Assembly: GCA_016712675.1 (NCBI GenBank)
Contig: JADJQR010000001.1
Location: 2,976,001-3,040,000 of the forward strand
DNA from: a bacterium
GTDB taxonomy: Bacteria; Krumholzibacteriota; Krumholzibacteriia; LZORAL124-64-63
Direction of reading: 5' to 3'
DNA length: 64,000 nucleotides
Shown: one piece after another, positions 45,701-53,646 of the stretch
How the letters are laid out: each line of letters starts with the position of its first letter
Position numbering within the stretch: the first letter of the stretch is position 1
Notes under the pieces: model-generated
The model's database searches: none
What the model was told of the DNA's origin: nothing
Seen by the model: the letters and a program-made list of their open reading frames with translations, nothing else
Made by a program: the position numbers and the translations under genes

Positions 45701-45886
45701 CGCGCGCGCCGGCCCGGTGTCCCCGGCCGCCACGGCCCGCGCCGCCAGCTCGAAGCGGATGCCCACGGGCACCGTCGAGGCCACCGTCCCCGGTTCGGCG
45801 GCAGCGGGCGTCGCCGTCGGGTGCGCGAGCAGGCCCAGCGCAAGCGCGCCGGCGCCCGACACGCAACGAAGGAGGCGGCCCCTCAT
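42788..45886 (-). CDS. Giant exported TPR-repeat protein
   Basis: A 1032-residue protein with a signal peptide (about 1-29) followed by a superhelix of more than twenty TPR-type hairpins, with clear spans such as AAYLAAQALESAGDDDGALRAWQRW, NIAHVRFNQGRHDEALPAYEEFLRRNP and FRLGACREKLGDKAGALAAYRQAA. TPR solenoids bind other proteins; those next to Tol/ExbB genes (YbgF/CpoB) join membrane energy to cell-wall synthesis, but this one is far longer. Start ATG 45886 overlaps the preceding stop (ATGA). A longer frame upstream passes antisense-like through the PorV-like gene. It probably scaffolds the ExbBD-TonB complex with the outer-membrane PorV-like protein. Confidence 0.82.
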   Translation of the reverse strand: MRGRLLRCVSGAGALALGLLAHPTATPAAAEPGTVASTVPVGIRFELAARAVAAGDTGPARALLDALGSGDDVAGLDDGAALMLRGSLDDLLGDPAGAASRYRQAAGRTGDADRREAAAYLAAQALESAGDDDGALRAWQRWAQEHPGGRLAPEARLRLAWLHLRGGRTEAAATSLAQLAATDPWLREDRDWRRVQAAVDYLQGRPDVALAQLGEAPDGALPLYLKGLCEAAGGEALAAAASFQAVAARHPRSPLRDAALFAKANTFLGVGAWRSAAEDFAAVADCAADPDLAAEAALRHAVALYLDGDLAPAIAQLRELAGARAGTGVAARAQFLLGDALAATGQHAGAIVAFNEVLGSHFDRDVAADAQYRIARSYAALGRVDDATTACLAVVTGFPLSPQAPAASYLAGCGLLEAGRPREAAEHFQLVLDRYARREDGDGTIVFSEPAHRELVDAALCMQQVAWQRTGDQGRLSGAAHALLHRLPPSCSPWRAWALLIDADAQAGQGLYADARASLERLQGEFPDHTALPAAGQLLAWTWAQEGDQERAVAASQDVLARDTGGGDRELFNQALLNIAHVRFNQGRHDEALPAYEEFLRRNPEHPDRQLVLFQSGLCHLRLERAGDAVDRWEQAIAVDATSQLAEQVWARAGDLYFQAERYEDARRCYSGLLEHFATGEGAALGRLRLAQCDFNAGRDQEAIAGFGKLLEFHPASPLRPDAEQGIEQALYRLGQADDGVSQLAELVEHHPDSPFAADAQFRIASRLYENRQFEEAADAFRRVVSGWPGYSAADRAQYLMAESYAEAGRGESARQAWEQFLGFFGKSDLKTPARFRLGLNRFEAADYGAAARSFEEVVAAAPGGDTEKAALYNLALSRRLDGQPAPAALRLQEYRERYPADERAAAVAFQLGDLHEQAGRLVQAAAELDAAAKAAPQEPLRTEVYFRLGACREKLGDKAGALAAYRQAAACPVATDPFRLSALARGAVLSEDEGDLKAALSAYRDLMRNASDPQLVAAATDRADQIAAGAR

Positions 45887-47139
45887 GGCGTCACCTCGAT
45901 GCCGCCGCGTGGACCGCCGCTGCTGATCTCCACCGTGCCGGGCCGCGCCTGCAGGGACGTGCCGCCGCTCTCGTTGACGTGCAGGCGGTAGGTGTAGGCA
46001 CCGTCGGGCAGCGCCCGGCCGAGCGCGTCCTTCCCATCCCAGGTGACGTCCGCCGGCGGTTGGCCGGCGCCCGCATAGCTGCGCACGACGAGCCCGGAAC
46101 CGTCCAGGATCTCCAGCCGCCAGCCGGTGGCCGCCGCCCGCGTCTTCGCCTTCAGCGCGAAGCGCGTGACCGGCTCGCTGCCGGTGGGCGAGAAAACCGC
46201 CGGCAGGGCGTGGGCCTCGGCGCTGAAGCCGCCGAAGCGCCACGTCACGCCAACACGGTGCACGAGTCCCAGGTCGTGGTCACTCATCGCGTAGTCCAGC
46301 TGCAGCCCGCTCGGCAGGCGGTAGCTGAAGCCGGCGCCGAAGTTGTCGATGTCGTAGCCGAGGCTCAGTTCCAGGGCATGCAGCCGGAAGCGTCCGCCGG
46401 CATGCACCTGCAGGTCGGCACCGTCGCGGCTGACGGCATCGAGAGCCAGCAGCCCCTGCCCGCTCGAAACCGGCACGGCCACGCCGCCGCGCAGCTCGGG
46501 CAGGTAGGTCTCGTCCCGCATGCGGAGCGCGAGCGTAGGCCCACCCAGGTTCAGCGCCGACACGCCGACCTGCACGCCGGCCGGCAGCCGTCCCAGGACG
46601 CCCAGGTCGAAGCCGACGCCCGAGCCGCTGAATTCGTCGATCGACTGGCGGGCCAGCTTGACCTGGACGCCCGCGGCCACGCGGTTGCCGAGCACCTGCG
46701 ACACGGCCAGCCCGAGCGCAAGGTTGCCCTCGTCGAACGAGCCCAGCACCTCGTCGGACAGCGGGCCGGTGCGCTCGAAGCCGCCCGAGCCCAGCGACAG
46801 GACGTTGAACGCCAGTGATGGCCGGCCGCTGGCGGGCAGGGCCACGCCGAAGCCGCTGACCGACGCGTCCTCGAACAGGCGCGTCGTGTTGACCTGCACC
46901 GCGCCGCGCTCGAGCCACGCCGCGGCGGCCGGGTTGACCAGCGCCGCCAGCGGCTCGTCGGGCAAGGCCACGCGGGCCCCGCCGATCGCCGCCGAGCGCG
47001 CGCTCGCGAAGCGGTTCAGCCAGTCGCCGGCCAGTCCCTCGCCGCCGTCGGCCGCGCCGGCGCTGCCGGCGACCGCCATCGCCAGCGCGCACAGCAGGAT
47101 GCCGGCGCGACGGGCGGAGATGTGTCTGCTCGTATCCAT
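45883..47139 (-). CDS. PorV/PorQ-like outer-membrane protein with FlgD-like Ig end
   Basis: A 418-residue exported protein with a signal peptide (about 1-30). The body begins FASARSAAIGGARVALPDEPLAALVNPAAAAWL, the opening of the PorV/PorQ outer-membrane beta-barrel family, and continues with alternating short beta strands (LAFNVLSLGSGGFERTG, LALGLAVSQVLGNRVAAGV, GFDLGVLGRLPAGVQVGVSALNLGG). The last 100 residues are FlgD-like Ig (GWRLEILDGSGLVVRSYAG, VTWDGKDALGRALPDGAYTYRLHV). In Bacteroidota PorV helps type 9 secretion; here no other type 9 gene is visible. It lies 13 bases behind the Ig-repeat gene and overlaps the TPR gene. Confidence 0.75.
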   Translation of the reverse strand: MDTSRHISARRAGILLCALAMAVAGSAGAADGGEGLAGDWLNRFASARSAAIGGARVALPDEPLAALVNPAAAAWLERGAVQVNTTRLFEDASVSGFGVALPASGRPSLAFNVLSLGSGGFERTGPLSDEVLGSFDEGNLALGLAVSQVLGNRVAAGVQVKLARQSIDEFSGSGVGFDLGVLGRLPAGVQVGVSALNLGGPTLALRMRDETYLPELRGGVAVPVSSGQGLLALDAVSRDGADLQVHAGGRFRLHALELSLGYDIDNFGAGFSYRLPSGLQLDYAMSDHDLGLVHRVGVTWRFGGFSAEAHALPAVFSPTGSEPVTRFALKAKTRAAATGWRLEILDGSGLVVRSYAGAGQPPADVTWDGKDALGRALPDGAYTYRLHVNESGGTSLQARPGTVEISSGGPRGGIEVTP

Positions 47140-47152
47140 GACGCCTCCAGGC

Positions 47153-50100
47153 CTAGCGGACCACGCCGATCTTGCGGCGCATCACGTGTTCGGTCGCCCC
47201 GTTGCCCTGCGCGTCGATGCGCAGCACGTAGCCGCCGCTGGCGACGGGTTCGCCGTCGCCGTTGGTGCCGTCCCAGGTGAATTCGTGGTTGCCGTCGGAG
47301 CCGCCGGCCTCGCCCGGCGCAAAGCGCCGATCCAGGACCAGGCTGCCGCTGGTGGTGTAGATGCGCAGGCGCGTCTCCGACGCCGCGTCCAGCTTCCAGG
47401 CGATGGTCGTCGGACCTTCGCCGGGGTGGAACGGGTTCGGATAGCTGGTGACGTAGCCGGGGCCGGCCAGCGGATCCACCTCGGCCGTGACCACCTCCCA
47501 GCCCGCGCTCAGCGGACCGGTGCCGGCCAGCACGGTGAAGCTCTGCGCGAACGGCGGCGCCACGTACCTGGCGGCGGCCGCGCCGTCGTTGCCGGTCGCG
47601 ACCGAGACGGCCTTGTCACCGCTGCCGCCGGCATCGGTACCGGGGCCGCCCCCGATCGGCGGCGTAGTCAGCGCGCCGCTGTCGCCCGCGGCGACTGCGA
47701 AGGTCACGTGCTGCTGGGGGACCGGGTTGCCCCAGGCATCCACGACCAGCGCCACCAGATCCACCCAGCGGCCGGGCCTGACCCAGCCGGGCGAGCCCTG
47801 CAGCGTGATGGTGGCCGGCGCGCCCGGCAGCACGCGCAGCGCGCCGGTGACCGCAGGCGTCGAGCCGGCGTCATCGACCAGCTCCAGCACAATGTCCTCG
47901 GCGCACGTGTAGGAGAGATTCACCGTGCGCTGACCCTGCAGCAGCTGGAACGTCGCGGGACTGAGTGCGCCGCGCCCCGGCGCCTGGTCCTGCGCCCGGC
48001 GCGCGGTCACGGTCACGCGCGAGTTGAGTTCCTGGATCACGCTCCCGGCGTCGTTCCGCGCGCTGACCTCCAGCGTGAACGGGGCGCCGGCCCCGATCGC
48101 CTCCTGCGCGATGGTCGCGACCAGGTGCAGGCCGCTCGAAATGCCGCGCACCGGCGTGCTGCTCGACGGCATCGCGGGCTGGGTGAGGTTCGCGGCCGTC
48201 AGCAGGTGCCAGCCACCGGTGCCCAGGCGGACGCTGAGATCAGCGCGCCCCAGCGTCAGCAACGAGGGCCCCTCGATCACGGCCGTCGGGTCGCTGCAGG
48301 CCAGCTGCACGGCGTCGCCGGCGCCGGGCAGCGGGTTGAACCAGGCGTCGGTCGCGCGGACCGTGGCGGTGAAGGCGTAGGTGATGGACTGCTCGCCGGC
48401 AGTGCCCACACGGCCGTCGGGCGCGCCGGGCTGGGACTCCTGGCCGGGCAGCGTCAGCAGCAGCCGCGCGTAGGGGCCGGGCTGGACGTCGAACGGCGCG
48501 CTGGTGTCGGCCTCGAGGTGCGGCTGTGGCAGTGCCGTCGCGCTCACCCGCTGCTCGCCCGCGAGGTACGGGGTCACGGTGACCGCCGCGCTGCCGTCCA
48601 CCAGTTCGGCTGGCACGACACCCAGACGCGGGTCGGTGCCGGCGATCCCCAGGGCTCCCTGCGCGGTGGGCACGGTATTGTGCCAGGCGTCGATGGCGCG
48701 CACGGTGGCCGTGAACGGCTGCCCTGCGTCCTGCCATGACGGTACCCCGATCACGCCGTCGGCGGTGCCGGGCCGGGCCGTCTCGCCCGGCAGCAGCACC
48801 TGCAGGCCGGTCCAGACGCCGGGCTCGACGGCGACCGGTTCGGTGGGGCCCAGGTGCGGCGGCGTCGCGTAGTCCTGGCAGGTGACCACGACGCCCGCGG
48901 CCGCGCCGCGCAACGTCAGTTCGCCGGTCCAGACGCCGGACACGAAGCTCACGCTCTCGGGCCAGATGGTCCCCGGCCCGGTCGTCGCGGTCAGGAACGC
49001 ATCGCCGTCGAAGGTCGGGATCGTCGAGCCGAGCGCGTCGACCGCGCGGATGGTGACGGTGACGGGCTGGCCGGCGGTAAGGCTGCCGGGCAGGCCCGCG
49101 AAACGGAAGTGGCTGGCCGCCGCCGCCGTGACCGCGATCGGGGGCGTGACCATCGACTGCACGAGTGCGTCGTCCAGGTCCCAGGCCGTGAGGGTCTGGC
49201 CACCGGTCGTCGCCAGGGCCACGCTGCCCTGCGCCAGGCCGCCGGCCAGCACCAGGTCCAGCGGCGTCGTGGCCCACGAGTCGCTCGAGACGATGCGCAC
49301 GCGGTGCGTCGACGGCACCGGATTCCACCACAGGTCGGTCGCCCTGATCGCGACGTCGAACGGCGCGGTCGCGGCCTGGCTGGCCGGCGCGCCCGTGAAG
49401 CCCGCGACACTGCCGGGAGCGGCGCTCATGCCCGGTACCAGCAGCTGCACGCGGGCCAGCGGGCCGGGATGGACCACGAACGCATCGCCCGTGCCGCTGC
49501 GGCCCGGATCACCCGGCAGGTGGGCGTGCAGCCGCACGCTGCCCAGCTGCGGGCTGGATTCGTCGGCGCGGTACACCCGCAGGCTGCCGCTCCAGACGCC
49601 GCTGGCCAGCAGGACGACCTCCGGCTCCACGCGGCCGGTTCCGAAGTTCGTCAGCTGTGTCAGCTGCACGGGCCCCGCGTAGCCGAGCACGACGTTTCCC
49701 GCGGCGTCGATCGCCGTCAGCGACGTGTTGAACGCGGAACCCGCCTGCCGCTCGTGCGGCGCCAGGTCCTGGAAGCGGAAGCCGGACAGCGCCACCGCCG
49801 TCACGTTGGCCGAGGCGCCCAGCGGGATGAGAAGGTCTGTCTGGTCCTGCGCGGTGAAGCGCGAGGTCCCGGGCCCGGTCAGGCGCACCTCGAAGGTGAC
49901 CTGGCCGCCGATCAGCACCGATGGCGCCGGCAGCGCCGCCGAACCCGCGGTGCTGGTCAGGCGCACGACATCGCTGGCCGAGGTCACGAGGTTCCAGTCG
50001 GCGTCGCATGCGCGCACGACAACCGGGAACGGCACCCCTGTCACCTGGGCGTACGGCGTCCCGGACTTGCCGCCCGGGGCGCCCGGCGCCGGGGTCTCCC

Positions 50101-50224
50101 CCGGCAGCAGCACCTGCAACTGGGAAAAGGGCCCGGCCAGCGCCGCCCCTGCCCAGAAAACTGTCAAGACCGCCCCGAGACGACCCATGGTCCCGAGGCC
50201 GCGAAGATGTCGCATCGACCGCAC
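47153..50224 (-). CDS. Secreted multi-Ig repeat protein with FlgD-like C-terminal module
   Basis: A 1023-residue exported protein with a signal peptide (about 1-30). It contains repeated Ig-like modules. Four share an opening of the type LQVLLPGE-x-x-PG followed by FxVxVRAxDAWxNPVP (around residues 32, 250, 470 and 585), alternating with shorter modules that begin SxFRFxGL. A big-1/invasin-like stretch (around 860-905, DAWGNPVPQQHVTFAVAAGDSGALT) precedes a FlgD-Ig end (SYPNPFHPGEGPTTIAW ... KIGVVR). Likely an extracellular adhesin or stalk. GTG start at 50224, with AAGGAG upstream; ATG 50215 is the alternative. It begins the envelope operon, with no clear promoter found. Confidence 0.8.
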   Translation of the reverse strand: MRSMRHLRGLGTMGRLGAVLTVFWAGAALAGPFSQLQVLLPGETPAPGAPGGKSGTPYAQVTGVPFPVVVRACDADWNLVTSASDVVRLTSTAGSAALPAPSVLIGGQVTFEVRLTGPGTSRFTAQDQTDLLIPLGASANVTAVALSGFRFQDLAPHERQAGSAFNTSLTAIDAAGNVVLGYAGPVQLTQLTNFGTGRVEPEVVLLASGVWSGSLRVYRADESSPQLGSVRLHAHLPGDPGRSGTGDAFVVHPGPLARVQLLVPGMSAAPGSVAGFTGAPASQAATAPFDVAIRATDLWWNPVPSTHRVRIVSSDSWATTPLDLVLAGGLAQGSVALATTGGQTLTAWDLDDALVQSMVTPPIAVTAAAASHFRFAGLPGSLTAGQPVTVTIRAVDALGSTIPTFDGDAFLTATTGPGTIWPESVSFVSGVWTGELTLRGAAAGVVVTCQDYATPPHLGPTEPVAVEPGVWTGLQVLLPGETARPGTADGVIGVPSWQDAGQPFTATVRAIDAWHNTVPTAQGALGIAGTDPRLGVVPAELVDGSAAVTVTPYLAGEQRVSATALPQPHLEADTSAPFDVQPGPYARLLLTLPGQESQPGAPDGRVGTAGEQSITYAFTATVRATDAWFNPLPGAGDAVQLACSDPTAVIEGPSLLTLGRADLSVRLGTGGWHLLTAANLTQPAMPSSSTPVRGISSGLHLVATIAQEAIGAGAPFTLEVSARNDAGSVIQELNSRVTVTARRAQDQAPGRGALSPATFQLLQGQRTVNLSYTCAEDIVLELVDDAGSTPAVTGALRVLPGAPATITLQGSPGWVRPGRWVDLVALVVDAWGNPVPQQHVTFAVAAGDSGALTTPPIGGGPGTDAGGSGDKAVSVATGNDGAAAARYVAPPFAQSFTVLAGTGPLSAGWEVVTAEVDPLAGPGYVTSYPNPFHPGEGPTTIAWKLDAASETRLRIYTTSGSLVLDRRFAPGEAGGSDGNHEFTWDGTNGDGEPVASGGYVLRIDAQGNGATEHVMRRKIGVVR

Positions 50225-50292
50225 GGCAGCGCTCCTTGGCTTGATCCGGACCGCACTTAGGGGAATTCCCCCCCGGCGCGGTCAGCGCGGGT

Positions 50293-50314
50293 CCGGGGCC
50301 GGCGATGGCCCCGG
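50293..50314. repeat. Short GC-rich inverted repeat
   Basis: CCGGGGCC and GGCCCCGG around a 6-base loop in the gap between fadR and the Ig-repeat gene. No T-run follows on either strand, so terminator activity is doubtful. It might still end fadR transcription. Confidence 0.3.
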
Positions 50315-50408
50315 GACAAGCCCGGAGATCAAGTCGTATGCCATGGACCGAAGTGGCGGCGGCGGGCCGGCGTTGCGACGCCAGATACCGGGGCGGGAAG
50401 ATCAGCTG

Positions 50409-51002
50409 TCAAGCCTGCGGTCGGAGCGAGCCCAGGACGAAGCCGACCACGGCGTCGGCGCGCGCCTGCAGCCGCGTGTTGCGGCGCGAGAGCACCCAGT
50501 CGGTGGCCATCTCGTCCAGCACGCCGAAGACAGCCTTGGCCAGGAAGGTCGCGTCCAGGTCGCAGCGCCACAAGCCGCAGGCCTGCCCCTCGGCGATGAC
50601 CGCGGCCATGGCCTGCAGGTAAGCGCCGACCCGGTCGCGGGAGAGCTGGTCCAGGAAGTGCAGGCTGTGGCGCAGTTCGACCTGGGTGATGATGGCCAGG
50701 TCGCGGTCCGCACCGACCAGTTCGAGGTGCAGCTCGACGATGCGCACCAGCCGCTCGCGCGGGCCGGGCAGCCCCGCCAGTTCGCGCGCACCCTGCGCCG
50801 TGAAGAGATCCATCGCCCGCTCGAAGAGCGAGATGAGGATCTCCTCCTTGTTGCTGAAGTAGAGGTAGATCGTGCCGTCGGCGACCCCGGCACGCCGCGC
50901 GATCATCGCCACGGTGGTGCCGTGGTAGCCGTGCGCGGCGATCTCGACCGTCGCCGCGTCGAGGATGGCTTCCTTCTTGCGACCGGTGGCAGGGCGGGGC
51001 AT
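50409..51002 (-). CDS. fadR: TetR-family fatty acid regulator (Bacillus FadR type)
   Basis: A 197-residue TetR repressor. The DNA-binding part is KKEAILDAATVEIAAHGYHGTTVAMIARRAGVADGTIYLYFSNKEEI (about 9-55), and the C-terminal helical ligand pocket includes VELRHSLHFLDQLSRDRVGAYL. GTIYLYFSNKEEI, its length and position match Bacillus FadR (YsiA), which binds acyl-CoAs and represses beta-oxidation. It is divergent from fadN-fadA-fadE, with the predicted operator in the 232-base gap. Acyl-CoA binding would release it and switch on fatty-acid use. Confidence 0.82.
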   Translation of the reverse strand: MPRPATGRKKEAILDAATVEIAAHGYHGTTVAMIARRAGVADGTIYLYFSNKEEILISLFERAMDLFTAQGARELAGLPGPRERLVRIVELHLELVGADRDLAIITQVELRHSLHFLDQLSRDRVGAYLQAMAAVIAEGQACGLWRCDLDATFLAKAVFGVLDEMATDWVLSRRNTRLQARADAVVGFVLGSLRPQA

Positions 51003-51128
51003 GGCGGCTGAACGTCCATTCAGTTGCGGGGCTGGGCCGGCCGGCGGGTGCTCCGCGCCGGGCGCCGTGCCGGATCAAGCTAGCAGCAGGTCGGGCTCGC
51101 GCAAATCAAATACCGGCCGGCACGCGGG

Positions 51129-51157
51129 TTGACAGCCCCGTTTCGGACTGGTAGAGT
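51129..51157 (+). promoter_or_regulatory. fadNAE promoter
   Basis: TTGACA (51129-51134), a 17-base spacer and TAGAGT (51152-51157), 77 bases upstream of fadN. The FadR site starts 6 bases after the -10, over the transcription start. Confidence 0.75.
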
Positions 51158-51163
51158 CAGCTT

Positions 51164-51181
51164 TGACTGAATACTCATTCA
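51164..51181. promoter_or_regulatory. FadR operator
   Basis: TGACTGAATACTCATTCA. It agrees with the Bacillus FadR consensus TGAATGAnTAnTCATTCA at all fixed positions except one (C for A at the fourth base). Bound repressor would cover the start of transcription. Confidence 0.85.
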
Positions 51182-51234
51182 TTAATGGCCCCGTGGCGCC
51201 CGCCCCCTGCGGGCGGCGCCGGAAAGGCTGGACC

Positions 51235-53634
51235 ATGCGCAGGCAGATCCGCTCGGTCGCCGTCCTCGGCTCCGGCGTCATGGGCAGCGCGATTGCCGCC
51301 CACTTCGCCAACGCGGGCGTGCGCTCGCTGGTGCTGGACATCGCGCCCCGGGAACTGAACGAGGCCGAGAAGGCCGCCGGGCTGGCGCTGGACCACCCGC
51401 GCGTCCGCGGCCGCATCGCCGCCGAGTCGGTGGCCGCGATGATCAAGAGCCGCCCCTCGCCGCTGTTCAGCGCCGCGCGCGCCGCGCTGATCACGACCGG
51501 CAACCTCGAGGACGACCTGCCCCGCGTGCGCGAGGCCGACTGGATCATCGAGGTGGTCAAGGAGGACCTGCCGATCAAGCTGAAGGTCCTGGCCGCCGTG
51601 GCCCCCCATGTGCGGCAGGACGCGCTGCTGACGAGCAACACCTCGGGCCTGTCGCTGGCGGCGATGGCGGACGTGCTGCCGGCCTCGCTGAAGCCGCACT
51701 TCCTGGGCACGCACTTCTTCAATCCCCCGCGCTACATGAAGCTGTTCGAGGTCATCCCCACCGCCGACACCGACAACGGCGTGCTGCAGGACATCTGCGA
51801 CTTCGCGCGCGACCGCCTGGGCAAGGGCGTGGTCATCGCGCGCGACACGCCGAACTTCATCGCCAACCGCGTCGGCGTGCACGCGATGATGGCCACGTTC
51901 GCGGTCATGCAGGAGATGGGGCTGACGATCGAGGAGGTCGACGCGCTGACCGGGCCGGCCATCGGGCGCCCGAGGACCGCGACGTTCCAGCTGGCCGACC
52001 TGGTCGGCCTGGACACCTTCCTGCACGTGGCCGACAACCTGTACCCGCTGGTGCCGGAAGACGAGGCGCGCGAGCTGTTCAAGGCGCCGGCGTTCCTGCG
52101 GACGATGGTCGAGCGCGGACTGCTGGGCCGCAAGAGCGGCGGCGGCTTCTTCCGGATGCTGAAGGAGCCGCAGAAGAAGCTGCTGGCCCTGGACCCGGCC
52201 ACGCTCGAGTACCGCGACCAGGTCAAGGCGAAGTTCCCCGAGCTGGAGGCCGCGAAGTCCATCGACGACCTGCCGACGCGCCTGCGCCAGCTGGCCTTCG
52301 GCCAGGGCCGGGCCGGCCAGGCCATCTGGAAGATGCTGGCCGCCAGCTTCTCCTACAGCGCCATGCGCGTGGGCGGCATCTGCGACAGCGCCGCGCAGAT
52401 CGACCAGGCCGTGTGCTGGGGCTTCAACTGGAAGCTGGGCCCGTTCGAGACCTGGGACACGCTCGGCTTCCGCGCCGTGACCGAGCGATTGCGCGCCGAC
52501 GGCCTGCCGCTGCCCGCCTGGGTGGACGCGCTGTACGACGCCGGCGCCGCATCGCTGTACTCCGAGGCGGGCGGCGTGCGGCACAGCCCCACCGCCGCGC
52601 CCGGCGTGTCCGCGCCGGTGCCCGGCGATGCGCGCAGCTTCGACTTCGAGGTGCTGCGCCGCGCCGGCCGCGAGGTGCGCCGCAACCCGGGCGCCAGCCT
52701 GCTGGACCTGGGCGACGGCGTGCTCTGCCTGGAGTTCCACTCCAAGATGAACGCCATCGGCCAGGACCACCTGGGCATGATCATGACCGCCTGCGACGAG
52801 GCCGAGCGCAACTGGCAGGCCCTGGTCGTGGCCAACCCGGCGGAGAACTTCTGCGCCGGCGCCAACCTCATGATGCTGATGATGGAGGCCGCCGAGGGCA
52901 ACTGGGAGGACATCGACCTGATCGTGCGCGCCTTCCAGTCCGCCTGCGGACGCCTGGAGCACTGCGGCGTGCCCGTGGTCACCGCGCCGGCCGGCCTGGC
53001 CCTGGGCGGCGGCTGCGAGATCACGATGGGCGGCAACGCCGTGCGCGCGGCCGCCGAGTCCTACATCGGCCTGGTCGAGTTGGGCGCCGGCGTGATCCCC
53101 GCCGGCGGCGGCTGCCTGCGCCTGTACCTGCGCAACCTGGCGCTGCAGACCGACCCGCGCGACCTGCAGCCGGCGTTCCGGCGCACGTTCGAGACCATCG
53201 GCACGGCGAAGGTCGCCACCAGCGCCGAGGAGGCGCGCGAGCTGGGCTTCCTGCGCCCGGGGGACTCGTGGTCGATGCACCGCGACCACGTCGCCGCCGA
53301 CGCGAAGGAACTGGCCCTGGCCCTGGCCCGCAGCGGCTTCGAGCCGCCCGTCGAGCGCACGGCCATCCCCGTCTTGGGCACCGCCGGCATCGCGCTGGCC
53401 GAGTCCGTCCTCTACAACATGGAGCAGGGCGGCTACGCCACCGCGCACGACCGCAAGCTGGGCCTGGTCCTGGCCAATGTCCTGAGCGGCGGCGCCGTGC
53501 CGCCCGGATCCACGATCACCGAGCAGGAGATGCTCGCGCTCGAGCGCGAGGGCTTCATGCGCCTGATCGGCGAGCCGAAGACGCTTGCCCGCATGGAGAG
53601 CCTGCTGAAGTCCGGCAAGCCGCTGCGGAACTAG
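51235..53634 (+). CDS. fadN: 3-hydroxyacyl-CoA dehydrogenase / enoyl-CoA hydratase (FadN type)
   Basis: A 799-residue two-function beta-oxidation enzyme. The N-terminal 3-hydroxyacyl-CoA dehydrogenase starts with the NAD-binding VAVLGSGVMGSAIAAHFANAG (about 8-28) and has the catalytic His in GTHFFNPPRYMKLFEV. A second dehydrogenase C-terminal domain follows (about 360-430). The C-terminal hydratase domain (about 495-700) has the ENFCAGANLMML and LGGGCEITMGGNAV loops. Dehydrogenase-first order is that of FadN (Bacillus), the reverse of FadB/FadJ. It hydrates enoyl-CoA and oxidises the hydroxyacyl-CoA. Start ATG 51235 with GGAAAGG; an ATG-like frame at 51163 would enter the FadR operator. Confidence 0.93.
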   Translation: MRRQIRSVAVLGSGVMGSAIAAHFANAGVRSLVLDIAPRELNEAEKAAGLALDHPRVRGRIAAESVAAMIKSRPSPLFSAARAALITTGNLEDDLPRVREADWIIEVVKEDLPIKLKVLAAVAPHVRQDALLTSNTSGLSLAAMADVLPASLKPHFLGTHFFNPPRYMKLFEVIPTADTDNGVLQDICDFARDRLGKGVVIARDTPNFIANRVGVHAMMATFAVMQEMGLTIEEVDALTGPAIGRPRTATFQLADLVGLDTFLHVADNLYPLVPEDEARELFKAPAFLRTMVERGLLGRKSGGGFFRMLKEPQKKLLALDPATLEYRDQVKAKFPELEAAKSIDDLPTRLRQLAFGQGRAGQAIWKMLAASFSYSAMRVGGICDSAAQIDQAVCWGFNWKLGPFETWDTLGFRAVTERLRADGLPLPAWVDALYDAGAASLYSEAGGVRHSPTAAPGVSAPVPGDARSFDFEVLRRAGREVRRNPGASLLDLGDGVLCLEFHSKMNAIGQDHLGMIMTACDEAERNWQALVVANPAENFCAGANLMMLMMEAAEGNWEDIDLIVRAFQSACGRLEHCGVPVVTAPAGLALGGGCEITMGGNAVRAAAESYIGLVELGAGVIPAGGGCLRLYLRNLALQTDPRDLQPAFRRTFETIGTAKVATSAEEARELGFLRPGDSWSMHRDHVAADAKELALALARSGFEPPVERTAIPVLGTAGIALAESVLYNMEQGGYATAHDRKLGLVLANVLSGGAVPPGSTITEQEMLALEREGFMRLIGEPKTLARMESLLKSGKPLRN

Positions 53635-53646
53635 AAGGGGAATGCG

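Noticed and set aside
50293-50314. Hairpin as an intrinsic terminator
   Set aside because: No T-run after it on either strand. Kept only as an inverted repeat with low confidence.
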